Source: Pseudomonadota bacterium
GTDB taxonomy: Bacteria > Pseudomonadota > Gammaproteobacteria > Pseudomonadales > Pseudohongiellaceae
Assembly (NCBI GenBank): GCA_027623555.1
Contig: JAQBSZ010000025.1
Coordinates: 1-56,977, forward strand
Direction of reading: 5' to 3'
Length of the DNA stretch: 56,977 bases
Shown: piece by piece, positions 16,914-26,948 of the stretch
How positions within the stretch are numbered: position 1 is the stretch's first letter
Layout: each line of letters begins with the position of its first letter
Notes under the pieces: generated by a model
The model's input: the letters and a program-made list of their open reading frames with translations, nothing else
The model's database searches: none
Told to the model about the DNA's origin: nothing
Made by a program: the position numbers and the translations under genes

Positions 16914-18500
16914 TTAGCTCAACTCGAAGCCGGGGTAGCCAGCGGCGGTGATGGCATTGCATTTGTCGACGTAGGCGGGATAGCCGAGGAAGGGCATAAA
17001 AATTCTGGGTTTGCCGGGAATATTGGCGCCGATGTACCAGGAGTTGCAGCCAGTGGGGAACAAGGTATGGCTGGCTATCTCATTGACCAGTTCCACCCAT
17101 TCCCGTTCCGCCGTTGCACTGGCTTCCACTGTCCGCTGGCGATTTGCGGCGAGGTGAGTAAGTAGTTCGGCGACCCAGTCCACGTGTTGTTCGATCGCCA
17201 CGATCATATTCGCCAACACCGAAGGGCTGCCGGGGCCGGCAATAGTAAACAGGTTTGGAAAGCCATTTACGGTCAAACCAAGAAAATTTGTCGGCCCATC
17301 CTGCCATTTCTCTTTGAGAGTAACTCCGTTTCTTCCCTGGATATCGATCGCCAGCAAAGCACCGGTCATGGCATCGAAACCGGTTGCCAGTATCAGTGTA
17401 TCGAAGCTGTAGTCTTTCTGATGGGTGCGCAATCCCTGCGCTGTTATTTTTTCGATAGGCGCTGCACTGACATCCACCAGAGTGACATTGTCACGATTGA
17501 AGGTCTGGTAGTAGTCGGTATCGACGCAGAGTCGCTTGCAGCCCAGCACCGTCTTTGGACACAGTCGCTCAGCAATCGCGGGATCCTTGACGATTTCGCG
17601 AATCTTGGCGTTTACAAAATCCACAGCCGTCTGGTTTGCCTCCAGATTCGAGCCCAGGTCATTGAAACTGGCAAGAAACGGCAGGCCGCCGTCTTCCCAA
17701 CGAGCCTCGTAGATCGCGGTCCTTGCGGCCACTTCAAGCTCAAGAGCTGAGACCTGGCTGGGATGATTGTCCAGTGCCGCATAACGCTGGGAATTGCGCG
17801 CGCGAAACTGCGGATAATTGTCCTTGATGAATCGTTCATGCTCTTTGTCCATTGCTGCGTTGTGAGCGGGAATCGAAAAGCTCGCGGTACGTTGAAACAC
17901 CGTGAGCGCTGTTGCCTGCTCTGCAAGCAGGGGAATTGCCTGGATCGCCGACGATCCCGTGCCAATAATGCCGACGTTCTTTCCCTGCAAGTTGACATGT
18001 GAATGTGGCCATTTCCCTGTATGCAATACCGTTCCGGCAAAATCCTCCAGGCCATCGAAAGAGGGGACATTCTCTTTCGACAGACAGCCGGTTGCCATCA
18101 CACAAAACTGCGCAGAAAATTTATTGCCGTCTTCTGTCTCGCCGAGCCAGGTACCCTGCTTTGCATCGAATAGCAGGGCGATAACTCGAGTATTAAACTG
18201 GATGTCTTTGCGAAGCTCGAAGCGGTCGGCAACATGATTTGCGTAGTCCAGGATCTCTGGCTGAGGCGCATATTTTTCACTCCAGCTCCATTCCTGTTGT
18301 AGCGCAGCGGAGAACTGGTAAGAATATTCCAGGCTGTTTACGTCGCAACGAGCACCTGGATAGCGGTTCCAATACCAGGTCCCACCGACTCCGTCACCGG
18401 TTTCGAAGACATGTACCGAAAAGCCAAGCGAACGTAATTTGTGCAAGGCATACAGGCCGGCGAACCCTGCACCGACTATCGCCACATCGTAATTTTTCAT
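16914..18500 (-). CDS. Baeyer-Villiger monooxygenase (flavoprotein, type I)
   Basis: This 528-residue enzyme has both dinucleotide-binding folds: VAIVGAGFAG near the N-terminus for FAD and VGIIGTGSSA near residue 180 for NADPH. Between them is the Baeyer-Villiger fingerprint FxGxxxHxxxW (F154, G156, H160, W164). It inserts oxygen next to a ketone to give an ester or lactone, using NADPH and O2. Length and GGTWYWNRYPGARCD match the cyclohexanone/steroid monooxygenase group. The ATG at 18500 is preferred; a GTG five codons upstream is possible. It lies 24 bases downstream of the HupE-like gene and may be the last gene of that transcript, though a functional link is not obvious. The substrate is unknown. 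Confidence 0.95.
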   Translation of the reverse strand: MKNYDVAIVGAGFAGLYALHKLRSLGFSVHVFETGDGVGGTWYWNRYPGARCDVNSLEYSYQFSAALQQEWSWSEKYAPQPEILDYANHVADRFELRKDIQFNTRVIALLFDAKQGTWLGETEDGNKFSAQFCVMATGCLSKENVPSFDGLEDFAGTVLHTGKWPHSHVNLQGKNVGIIGTGSSAIQAIPLLAEQATALTVFQRTASFSIPAHNAAMDKEHERFIKDNYPQFRARNSQRYAALDNHPSQVSALELEVAARTAIYEARWEDGGLPFLASFNDLGSNLEANQTAVDFVNAKIREIVKDPAIAERLCPKTVLGCKRLCVDTDYYQTFNRDNVTLVDVSAAPIEKITAQGLRTHQKDYSFDTLILATGFDAMTGALLAIDIQGRNGVTLKEKWQDGPTNFLGLTVNGFPNLFTIAGPGSPSVLANMIVAIEQHVDWVAELLTHLAANRQRTVEASATAEREWVELVNEIASHTLFPTGCNSWYIGANIPGKPRIFMPFLGYPAYVDKCNAITAAGYPGFELS

Positions 18501-18524
18501 TGCATTCTTGATCACGAAATTGGC

Positions 18525-19517
18525 TTAAACGACAATCAAAGCGGGGAGTCTCTCGATAAACCAAAAGGTGGCGATGCCACCCAGTCCATAAGCCAACCCG
18601 CGTTGCAAACTTATGAACAGATGTGACAGGTGGCGGGTGAAGAAATAGTTTGCCGCGATCAAAACGCCTATAAATGCGATCTGTCCGGCTTCCACTCCGA
18701 GGTTAAAAAACAGTAGGGCGAGCGGGATGTCACTGTCACTCAAGCCAAGTTCTCCCAGGGCGCCGGCGAAACCGAAGCCATGGAACAGGCCAAATACGAA
18801 TGCCACGATCCAGGGCTTTGAATGAACCAGGGTCAATTCGCTGCGCTGACCCATGATGATTTCTCTGGCCAGGAATACAATAGACAGGGCGATTAGCACT
18901 TCTATTGGCGCATTGGGGACTGGAAAAACCCCCAATACCGCGAAGGCGAGCGTGATGCTGTGGGCAATGGTGAAGGCGGTAACTGTCTGCACCAACTTCC
19001 AAAAGCCTCGCAGCAACAGCAACAGACCCAGTACGAATAACAAGTGATCGATGCCAAACAGGATATGCTCTGCGCCCAGTTGCAGGTAGCGCACTGCCAG
19101 ATTGCGAATAGACCCCGCTCCGGCTTTTAGTTCCGCCAGCGGCACATCGACAAAACTCCCGGCGCCAGGGAAATAACCAGAGACAGCGCTACCGTCACTC
19201 CAATTGGCAACAACAACCACACCCTGAAGCGACCAGGGAAAGGTGATTTCATCCTCGACATTGAGCGCCGGACTGCATTGAAAGCGATAGCTGAAGCGCC
19301 CGGGAGGTAAACCCTCACAGCGAGGAGGAAGAATACGCTCGATGTTAAAAAGCGGGGGAACTTGCTGATCAACGATTGACAGGCTGTACTGGTTGTCGGG
19401 CAACTCGTCTATGAACACGCGCGCCACTCCTGTGACATCGATGTCATGAGGGCTGGCTTCGAAGGACGAAACGCTTCCGATGAGGAGAAATACAATGCTG
19501 AGAAATTTCTTGTGCAC
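18525..19517 (-). CDS. HupE/UreJ_2-family membrane protein
   Basis: The 330-residue protein has a signal peptide, an exported N-terminal domain of about 120 residues, and a C-terminal membrane domain of six or seven spans. The membrane part carries the HupE/UreJ histidine motifs: GAEHILFGIDHLLFV (H151, D157, H158), TIAHSIT (H186) and GLFHGFGFAG. HupE relatives transport nickel or cobalt; this longer type is of unknown substrate and is often found beside a parvulin-type isomerase gene, as here (13 bases downstream of one). The start is GTG at 19517; no better codon precedes the signal peptide. Metal transport is a family-based inference. Confidence 0.88.
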   Translation of the reverse strand: MHKKFLSIVFLLIGSVSSFEASPHDIDVTGVARVFIDELPDNQYSLSIVDQQVPPLFNIERILPPRCEGLPPGRFSYRFQCSPALNVEDEITFPWSLQGVVVVANWSDGSAVSGYFPGAGSFVDVPLAELKAGAGSIRNLAVRYLQLGAEHILFGIDHLLFVLGLLLLLRGFWKLVQTVTAFTIAHSITLAFAVLGVFPVPNAPIEVLIALSIVFLAREIIMGQRSELTLVHSKPWIVAFVFGLFHGFGFAGALGELGLSDSDIPLALLFFNLGVEAGQIAFIGVLIAANYFFTRHLSHLFISLQRGLAYGLGGIATFWFIERLPALIVV

Positions 19518-19530
19518 GGTTAAGAGTTAC

Positions 19531-20361
19531 TTAATCTTGTTCGGCTTCGGTGATGATAATTGTGTATCGGTCCCAGAGCTTATCGACTTCCTCTTGTAGT
19601 CGCATCTCTTCTTCTTCACTTATCCAGTCCAGCCTCACCCGGTCACTTATTTCATTCAATGGCGGCAGGCGTGTCTCATTTCGCTGAGACACGCGTAACC
19701 AGTGCTGGCCTCGATTGCTGACAAATGGTCCATTCCACTGCCCGATAGAGGCGGCAAACACGGTATCGGCGAAGGCTGGTTCAAAGATGTTCGACAAATC
19801 GATGTGATTGACATTTGGTAGTGGTGATTGGCTGCCTTCTGTCAAGCCCAGCATCTGCTCAGGGTCAGCACCGGTGCTGAGCAAGTCCACTACTGCCTGA
19901 GGCAGCTGCCCTGGATTATCGAACACCAGTTCATCGACGGAAACGGTTGGCAAAGTCCGGTAACGCGCCATATTTGCGGTGTAATAAGTTGCGAGTTCCT
20001 CTTGCGACGGCTGGATGATGTCACCACTAAGAACGTGACGCATTTTCTGTGCGAGCATGTCGTGGATGCGGGCATCATTATCCAATCCCATTGCCATCGC
20101 TTCCTGCACCAGGATTTGTTCTTCAACGTACAGTGAAGTAATAATTTCGCGCTGTTGATCTGAAAGTGGCTCACCACTTGTCATTTCCTGCATGAATATC
20201 CGTGCATCAATCTCACGCTGGTCAAGCTCCAATACATTTTCGCTGCCTGCCTGGAAAATGGCGTACAGGGCAAAAATCAGGACAGCAATGCCAAAAAAAT
20301 GCAGTGTGGGCTCGTGCAACAAAGCGTGATACCGGGATCGGGGCGAAGGCGGGTTTGTCAT
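19531..20361 (-). CDS. Membrane-anchored parvulin-type peptidyl-prolyl isomerase
   Basis: This 276-residue protein has one N-terminal membrane anchor (about 20-39) and an extracytoplasmic part: a SurA/PpiD-like helical segment (about 50-125) and a degenerate PpiC/parvulin domain (about 135-250), recognisable from FADTVFAASIGQWNGPFVSNRG and WLRVSQR. It would help fold or stabilise exported proteins near the inner membrane. The next gene, 13 bases on, encodes the HupE/UreJ-like membrane protein, so it may assist assembly of that protein or of a metal-bound partner. A tandem 9-bp repeat sits just upstream of its start. The parvulin core looks divergent, so isomerase activity is uncertain. Confidence 0.82.
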   Translation of the reverse strand: MTNPPSPRSRYHALLHEPTLHFFGIAVLIFALYAIFQAGSENVLELDQREIDARIFMQEMTSGEPLSDQQREIITSLYVEEQILVQEAMAMGLDNDARIHDMLAQKMRHVLSGDIIQPSQEELATYYTANMARYRTLPTVSVDELVFDNPGQLPQAVVDLLSTGADPEQMLGLTEGSQSPLPNVNHIDLSNIFEPAFADTVFAASIGQWNGPFVSNRGQHWLRVSQRNETRLPPLNEISDRVRLDWISEEEEMRLQEEVDKLWDRYTIIITEAEQD

Positions 20362-20378
20362 CTATGGACTCTTTATTG

Positions 20379-20410
20379 CATCTAGTACATCTAGTACATC
20401 GTGCACTAGT
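20379..20410. promoter_or_regulatory. Tandem 9-bp repeat with inverted copy upstream of the PPIase gene
   Basis: CATCTAGTA occurs twice in tandem (20379-20387, 20388-20396), and the second CTAGT (20391-20395) pairs with an inverted ACTAG at 20405-20409. It lies between divergent genes, 18-50 bases upstream of the isomerase start, where an operator would be expected. Confidence 0.45.
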
Positions 20411-20512
20411 TTGTATTCTGCGCCTGCCGGATGCAAGGCTTGAGCGTACTAAGGCTTGTAAAAACAGCTCACATGGGATTTCATTAACCACTCATCCTTG
20501 CATTCAGCCCTC

Positions 20513-21274
20513 ATGGATAAACTCTCAAGAGAATTTCTCGATTCCTGCCGGCAGGACAACGGCAGGATTCTGCGCGGTGAAAACATGACGCGAATAGAGA
20601 CATTCGTCGATGCTGCCTTCGCATTTGCGTTCACGATGCTGGTTATCAGCATCGATGAAATTCCAAGGAGTCCGCCGGAACTTTTTGAGCGCTCTAAAGA
20701 TATTCCCGCCTTTATCTTCAGTGCCACTGTGATTGGCTCACTGTGGCTTGCTCATTCTAACTGGAGTCGAACGTTCGGCTTGCAGGATAGAGTTACCATC
20801 TACCTGAGTCTGGCGATGGTTATGCTCATGCTGATTTTCGTCTATCCGATCAAACTGCTGATGCAGGCGACAGTGCTCTATATATCACTGGCCATTTTCG
20901 GCACTGATCTTTTTGACAATGGCATGTTTCAGAACGAGGGCTGGGCGAATAATAAAGTGTCTGATCTGTTTATCTATTTCGGGTTTGGCTTGATTGCGCT
21001 ATCGCTCATCATTATCGTGTTCTTTCAAAACTCGCTGCGTTTTCACGAGCAATTGTGTCTGAACCATGCTGAGATTGAGTGGTGCAACAGAAATACTGTT
21101 GCCTGGGCAGTGGTGGCATTGACAGCGATTGTCTCCTGCATGGTGGCACAGTACTCATCCGCCGAGGGTGTCGCCAGAGCGGGTTTTGTCTATTCTTCCA
21201 TGCTCATCACAATCCCTGTGACACAATCACTTTACTTCCGCTTCTTTCCTGTAGTGCCCGATGCTGCCGATTAA
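20513..21274 (+). CDS. TMEM175-like (DUF1211) membrane channel protein
   Basis: The 253-residue protein has about six membrane spans. The first holds the family signature RIETFVDAAFAFAFTMLVISI, corresponding to the RxxxFSDxVFAI pore-lining motif of TMEM175/DUF1211 proteins, which form potassium-permeable channels. Only one repeat unit plus extra spans is present, as in bacterial homologues. The ATG at 20513 is preferred because related proteins carry conserved residues (here ILRGENMTRIE) before the signature; ATG at 20585 would remove them. It is divergent from the isomerase/HupE operon. No clear neighbour links it to a pathway. Confidence 0.8.
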   Translation: MDKLSREFLDSCRQDNGRILRGENMTRIETFVDAAFAFAFTMLVISIDEIPRSPPELFERSKDIPAFIFSATVIGSLWLAHSNWSRTFGLQDRVTIYLSLAMVMLMLIFVYPIKLLMQATVLYISLAIFGTDLFDNGMFQNEGWANNKVSDLFIYFGFGLIALSLIIIVFFQNSLRFHEQLCLNHAEIEWCNRNTVAWAVVALTAIVSCMVAQYSSAEGVARAGFVYSSMLITIPVTQSLYFRFFPVVPDAAD

Positions 21275-21304
21275 CGCACAGTCAGCCAGACTGTAAACCA
21301 AATC

Positions 21305-22829
<1,525 letters not shown>

Positions 22830-22872
22830 TCTTGGATGAGCCCCTGATCGCACAATACGTCGTTAAAAGCAT

Positions 22873-22917
22873 TTTCCAATCCGGTTACTTACAACTGGTA
22901 AGCTCCCGAATTGGAAA
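22873..22917 (+). other. Inverted repeat between guaB and guaA
   Basis: TTTCCAATCCGG (22873-22884) pairs with CCGAATTGGAAA (22906-22917) with one mismatch, around a 21-base centre. It lies 44 bases after guaB. No strong T run follows, so it is more likely an attenuator or RNA-processing hairpin than a full terminator. Confidence 0.5.
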
Positions 22918-23003
22918 GCACTTTTGCTTCATCTTGCACTGATCAGGAACTCATCACAGAATTCCCTTCTTGTTAAATTTTACACTTTAATCTCTATTAT
23001 CCA

Positions 23004-24584
23004 ATGACTTCAGCTAACATTCATTCCCAGAAAATTCTCATTCTGGATTTCGGTTCCCAATATACTCAACTAATCGCGCGCCGGGTTCGTGAGTTGGGGG
23101 TCTATTGTGAAATCTGGGATTATGATGTTGATAGAGAACATTTCGATGACTTTGCGCCTCAGGGGATCATCTTCTCTGGCAGTCCTGAATCGGCGAATAC
23201 CAATGAATCGCCGCATCCTCCAGAATACATCTACGCAGTCGGAGTGCCGATCCTTGGTATTTGTTATGGCATGCAGGCCATGGCTGAACACTTCGGTGGC
23301 AAAGTGGAAGCATCCAACAAGTCCGAGTTCGGATTTGCCCGCGTCGATATAACCGAAACAAATGCCTTGCTTGATGGGATCGAAGACCGCATTAACGCAA
23401 ATGGGCAACCGCAACTCGATGTCTGGATGAGTCACGGCGACAAGGTTTCTTCAGTACCCGGGGGATTTCGCATCGTGGCTGCAACCGAGAGCGCACCGAT
23501 TGCTGCGATGTGTGATGACTCGCGAAATATTTTCGGAATCCAGTTTCATCCCGAAGTTACCCATACATTGCAGGGGCAGCGAATACTGGAACGCTTCGTC
23601 CATGAGATCTGCGGTTGTGAGTCCCTGTGGAACGCAGCGAGCATCATTGAAGATGCCATTGCCACCGTCAAGGCGAAGGTCGGGGCCGATAAGGTATTGC
23701 TCGGGCTCTCCGGTGGTGTGGATTCTTCGGTAGTTGCCGCGCTGTTACACAAGGCTATCGGCGATCAACTGACTTGCGTGTTTGTGGACAACGGCTTGTT
23801 GCGCCTTAATGAAGGTGATCAGGTCATGGCCACTTTTGCCAGGAATATGGGCATCAAGGTAATCCGCGTCGATGCTGAAGACCGTTTTCTAGGCAAACTG
23901 GCTGGTGTCGATGATCCGGAACAGAAACGCAAGATTATCGGCAACACCTTCATCGACGTATTCGATGAAGAAGCTACCAAACTGCAGGACGTTCACTGGT
24001 TGGCCCAGGGCACGATTTATCCTGATGTTATCGAATCTGCCGGCTCCAAGACTGGCAAGGCGCATGTGATTAAATCCCATCACAATGTAGGAGGTCTGCC
24101 GGATGAGATGCACCTGCAACTGGTTGAACCGCTACGTGAATTGTTCAAGGACGAAGTGCGCAAGATTGGCCTGGAACTGGGCCTGCCTTACGAGATGGTC
24201 TATCGACATCCCTTTCCAGGCCCTGGACTCGGAGTTCGCGTGCTGGGTGAGGTCAAGAAGGAATACTGCAATATTCTGCGCGAGGCTGATGCGATCTTTA
24301 TCGAAGAACTGCACAACGCTGGAGCCTATAACAAGGTGAGTCAGGCCTTTGCCGTTTTTCTGCCGGTGAAATCTGTTGGCGTGGTCGGCGATGCAAGACG
24401 TTACGCTTATGTTATTACCTTGCGGGCGGTGGAAACGATCGATTTCATGACGGCCAGGTGGGCACGTCTCGAACCGGAACTGCTTGAGACAGTCTCGAAT
24501 CGCATTATGAATGAGATTGCTGAAGTGTCTCGGGTCAGCTACGACATTTCCAGCAAGCCACCGGCTACTATTGAGTGGGAGTAA
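23004..24584 (+). CDS. guaA: GMP synthase (glutamine-hydrolysing)
   Basis: This 526-residue enzyme converts XMP to GMP using glutamine and ATP. The N-terminal class I amidotransferase has the nucleophile C87 in GICYGMQ, and later the triad His and Glu in FHPEVTHT. The ATP-pyrophosphatase domain begins at [11 protein letters not shown], and the C-terminal dimerisation domain ends in the usual PPATIEWE. Length is the same as in E. coli. No clear ribosome-binding site precedes the ATG, but homology fixes the N-terminus ([20 protein letters not shown]). Confidence 0.98.
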   Translation: MTSANIHSQKILILDFGSQYTQLIARRVRELGVYCEIWDYDVDREHFDDFAPQGIIFSGSPESANTNESPHPPEYIYAVGVPILGICYGMQAMAEHFGGKVEASNKSEFGFARVDITETNALLDGIEDRINANGQPQLDVWMSHGDKVSSVPGGFRIVAATESAPIAAMCDDSRNIFGIQFHPEVTHTLQGQRILERFVHEICGCESLWNAASIIEDAIATVKAKVGADKVLLGLSGGVDSSVVAALLHKAIGDQLTCVFVDNGLLRLNEGDQVMATFARNMGIKVIRVDAEDRFLGKLAGVDDPEQKRKIIGNTFIDVFDEEATKLQDVHWLAQGTIYPDVIESAGSKTGKAHVIKSHHNVGGLPDEMHLQLVEPLRELFKDEVRKIGLELGLPYEMVYRHPFPGPGLGVRVLGEVKKEYCNILREADAIFIEELHNAGAYNKVSQAFAVFLPVKSVGVVGDARRYAYVITLRAVETIDFMTARWARLEPELLETVSNRIMNEIAEVSRVSYDISSKPPATIEWE

Positions 24585-24588
24585 TCCG

Positions 24589-24945
24589 ATGAAGATGAGT
24601 TACTTCGTCGTTGGTACCAACGACCGTCCGACAGCTGTGAATTTTTACAATGCACTCTTTGCAGGGTGCGGCATCAACCACCTACATTCTTCAGACAGGA
24701 TGACGTTCTGGGCTGGAGCGGATTGCATGTTCGCTGTGGCCGAACCCTACGATGGCAATCCAGCCACTATTGGCAATGGATCCATGGTTGGATTTCAGAT
24801 GGATAGTGCAGAACAAGTCGATGCCCTGCACGCCAAGGCAATTATTCTTGGCGGTATCGACGAGGGGGAGCCGAAGATTCGTTCGGATCGTTACTCAGCC
24901 TATGTGCGAGACCTCGACGGTAATAAGCTCTGCTTCTTCGAGTAG
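24589..24945 (+). CDS. VOC-family (glyoxalase/bleomycin-resistance fold) protein
   Basis: This 118-residue protein is a single VOC domain: two beta-alpha-beta-beta-beta modules, with the family's opening VxDRxxAVxFYNALF (here TNDRPTAVNFYNALFAG) and closing YVRDLDGNKLCFFE. Members bind a metal and catalyse varied reactions or bind drugs. GGGAG lies 9 bases before the ATG, overlapping the end of guaA, so it is probably co-transcribed with it. No evidence ties it to purine metabolism. Confidence 0.88.
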   Translation: MKMSYFVVGTNDRPTAVNFYNALFAGCGINHLHSSDRMTFWAGADCMFAVAEPYDGNPATIGNGSMVGFQMDSAEQVDALHAKAIILGGIDEGEPKIRSDRYSAYVRDLDGNKLCFFE

Positions 24946-24988
24946 TTCAGAATACTCTCGATAGCGACAACGATTGCTTCTCCAATTC

Positions 24989-25672
24989 ATGATGAAATTA
25001 TTATCCGTCAAAGCAGTCCCTTCGGTTTCCTGGAGCTCGGAGCATCCGCTCAATTTTCGCCCCAGGCTGAAGACGTTGCTAATCCTCTGTAGTGGGTTGA
25101 TTGTATTCGGTATCGGAGAGGCATCGTTAATCGCGGCAGGAGCAGGAGTGAGTCCGTGGACCGTGTTTGCCCAGGGTATTGGCATCGTCACCGGCTTGAG
25201 TATTGGCTGGGCAACGTTTGTAGTTAGTGTCGGCGTGTTGCTGTTATGGATTCCGCTAAAACAGACGCCAGGGCTGGGAACCCTATTGAATGCCATTATC
25301 ATCTCCGCTGCTATCGAGTTGTCCTTGCCCTATCTGCCGCAACCCTCAATGTATGGGCTAAAAATTGTGCAGTCGGCAATTGGGGTCCTGTTGGTCGGCA
25401 TGGGCAGTGGTCTGTATCTGATTGCCCACCTTGGAGCCGGGCCTCGGGACGGTTTGATGACTGGACTACAGCGAGTGACGAATTTTCCAATCGCCTGGGT
25501 ACGCACTGCCCTTGAGATTACTGCCGTACTGTTTGGCTGGTTGCTCGGTGGAACACTGGGCTTGGGAACCCTGATGTTTGCCTTCGGCATTGGCCCAGCC
25601 GTATCGATTGGGCTCTATCTTGTTCATCATTGGTCAAATACTGATGGAATTATCGATGTGGTTGAACCATGA
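24989..25672 (+). CDS. YczE/YitT-like integral membrane protein
   Basis: This 227-residue protein has five or six membrane spans and the YczE/YyaS motifs GVSPWTVFAQG and GAGPRDGLMTGL. In Bacillus such proteins are linked to export or post-translational control but have no firmly known activity. The ATG at 24989 is used (a second ATG follows directly; a TTG lies five codons upstream). The stop overlaps the tadA start by four bases (ATGA), so the two are translationally coupled. Confidence 0.82.
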   Translation: MMKLLSVKAVPSVSWSSEHPLNFRPRLKTLLILCSGLIVFGIGEASLIAAGAGVSPWTVFAQGIGIVTGLSIGWATFVVSVGVLLLWIPLKQTPGLGTLLNAIIISAAIELSLPYLPQPSMYGLKIVQSAIGVLLVGMGSGLYLIAHLGAGPRDGLMTGLQRVTNFPIAWVRTALEITAVLFGWLLGGTLGLGTLMFAFGIGPAVSIGLYLVHHWSNTDGIIDVVEP

Positions 25673-26172
25673 GTACTGCCTTGGATCAGATTAGCTCTGC
25701 AACCCATGAGCACTGGATGGCAATTGCGATAAAGCAAGCGGAGCAGGCCGCCGCCCTGGATGAAGTGCCCATCGGGGCTGTTGTAGTGGATATCTTAAGT
25801 CAGCAAATTATCGGGGCAGGGTTCAATCAACCGATTCGCAGCAGTGATCCTACTGCCCATGCGGAGATTCTGGCGCTGCGCAGCGCGGCGAAAACCCGGG
25901 AAAATTATCGCCTGCCTGGTACGGTCCTCTATGTTACTATTGAGCCCTGCACGATGTGTGTGGGTGCGCTGATACATGCGCGGGTAGATTTACTGGTGTT
26001 TGGCGCGCGGGAACCGAGAGCCGGCGCGGTCGTCAGCCAACTGGCCTTACCCACAGAAGAGCATTTCAATCACCAGCTTACTCATCTCGAAGGAGTGCTG
26101 GAAGAAAGCTGCAGTGCACTGATGACGGAATTTTTCCAGACCCGCAGAGTCAATAAAGCAGGGTCTATATAG
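25669..26172 (+). CDS. tadA: tRNA-specific adenosine deaminase
   Basis: This 167-residue enzyme converts A34 of tRNA-Arg(ACG) to inosine. The zinc site is complete: HAEILAL with catalytic Glu, and PCTMCVGAL. IGAVVVD and the A(I/L)xxAR segment (ALIHAR) match TadA. The start overlaps the stop of the upstream membrane-protein gene. The family is clear and the length normal. Confidence 0.96.
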   Translation: MSTALDQISSATHEHWMAIAIKQAEQAAALDEVPIGAVVVDILSQQIIGAGFNQPIRSSDPTAHAEILALRSAAKTRENYRLPGTVLYVTIEPCTMCVGALIHARVDLLVFGAREPRAGAVVSQLALPTEEHFNHQLTHLEGVLEESCSALMTEFFQTRRVNKAGSI

Positions 26173-26291
26173 AAAGAACCGCTGTAATAGATGAGGGAAA
26201 GCTCTGATAGTCCATAGCAAGGCCGCTTGAAAGAGTCCATAAACTTTACCAGGACAACGAAATTGCCCACTAAAGAGGCAATCGGGTGATT

Positions 26292-26831
26292 ATGCGCAAT
26301 CCATTGAATTCCAGAAATTATTTGTTGCTTCTCGGCATGAGCGTGCTACTTGCAGGCTGTGCCAGTGAATACGTTCCTTATAAGGCCTATCTTGGCGAGC
26401 CCAGGAACGAGCTGCAAGTGTCAACGCTTATTGGCTCAAGCTATCAGCGTGTCGATCTGATTAATCGCTTCACTGACACGGTGCGTTTCATGAGTGTCGA
26501 TCAGTTTTCGATAGTGGATAGCGATCGCCATGCAAGCATCCAGATAACACCCGGTTTTCACGAGGTGCGGGTTTATTTTTCCTGGGATATCGGCAGGCAA
26601 CGCGGCCTGGCTCCAGCCATGGTCGACTATGCTCGCACCAGGGACCATGTCAGTCGTACGCTGCGATTCAATGCCCGGGCCGGTGAGACTTACACGGTTA
26701 ATGCACAACCCTATTTCAGCGCACCGCGTGAAGCGATTACTACTCTGGATCATGTCGATTTCTGGATTCTCGATGCCGATGGAATAGAAATCGTTACCCG
26801 GGAACAGGGTCGCTACATACCGGATTCCTGA
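26292..26831 (+). CDS. Putative lipoprotein of unknown function
   Basis: This 179-residue protein has a lipoprotein signal with lipobox LLAGC, so the mature protein begins CASEYVPYKAY. The rest is beta-rich with no family that I recognise. Charged and aromatic residues alternate in a way common to small envelope proteins that counter solute or bind surface structures, but no function is implied. The ATG at 26292 is used; a GTG two codons earlier is possible. It lies between tadA and purL with its own spacing of about 119 bases on either side. Confidence 0.72.
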   Translation: MRNPLNSRNYLLLLGMSVLLAGCASEYVPYKAYLGEPRNELQVSTLIGSSYQRVDLINRFTDTVRFMSVDQFSIVDSDRHASIQITPGFHEVRVYFSWDIGRQRGLAPAMVDYARTRDHVSRTLRFNARAGETYTVNAQPYFSAPREAITTLDHVDFWILDADGIEIVTREQGRYIPDS

Positions 26832-26887
26832 TTCAGTTTTTCCTGAATTCCCTCTACAAATCGATTATCATAGCGCCTCGCTAACGC

Positions 26888-26927
26888 AGGGGTTACTTAG
26901 GGAGAGGCTCCTTAGTTTTTAACCCCT
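26888..26927 (+). promoter_or_regulatory. Structured leader of purL
   Basis: AGGGGTTA (26888-26895) pairs perfectly with TAACCCCT (26920-26927), enclosing a weaker inner pairing of TTAGGGAG with CTCCTTAG. A -10-like TATCAT is at 26866-26871. The hairpin would lie in the 5' leader, 21 bases before the start codon. Confidence 0.4.
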
Positions 26928-26948
26928 GGCAGTCGGGAATCACCATCA

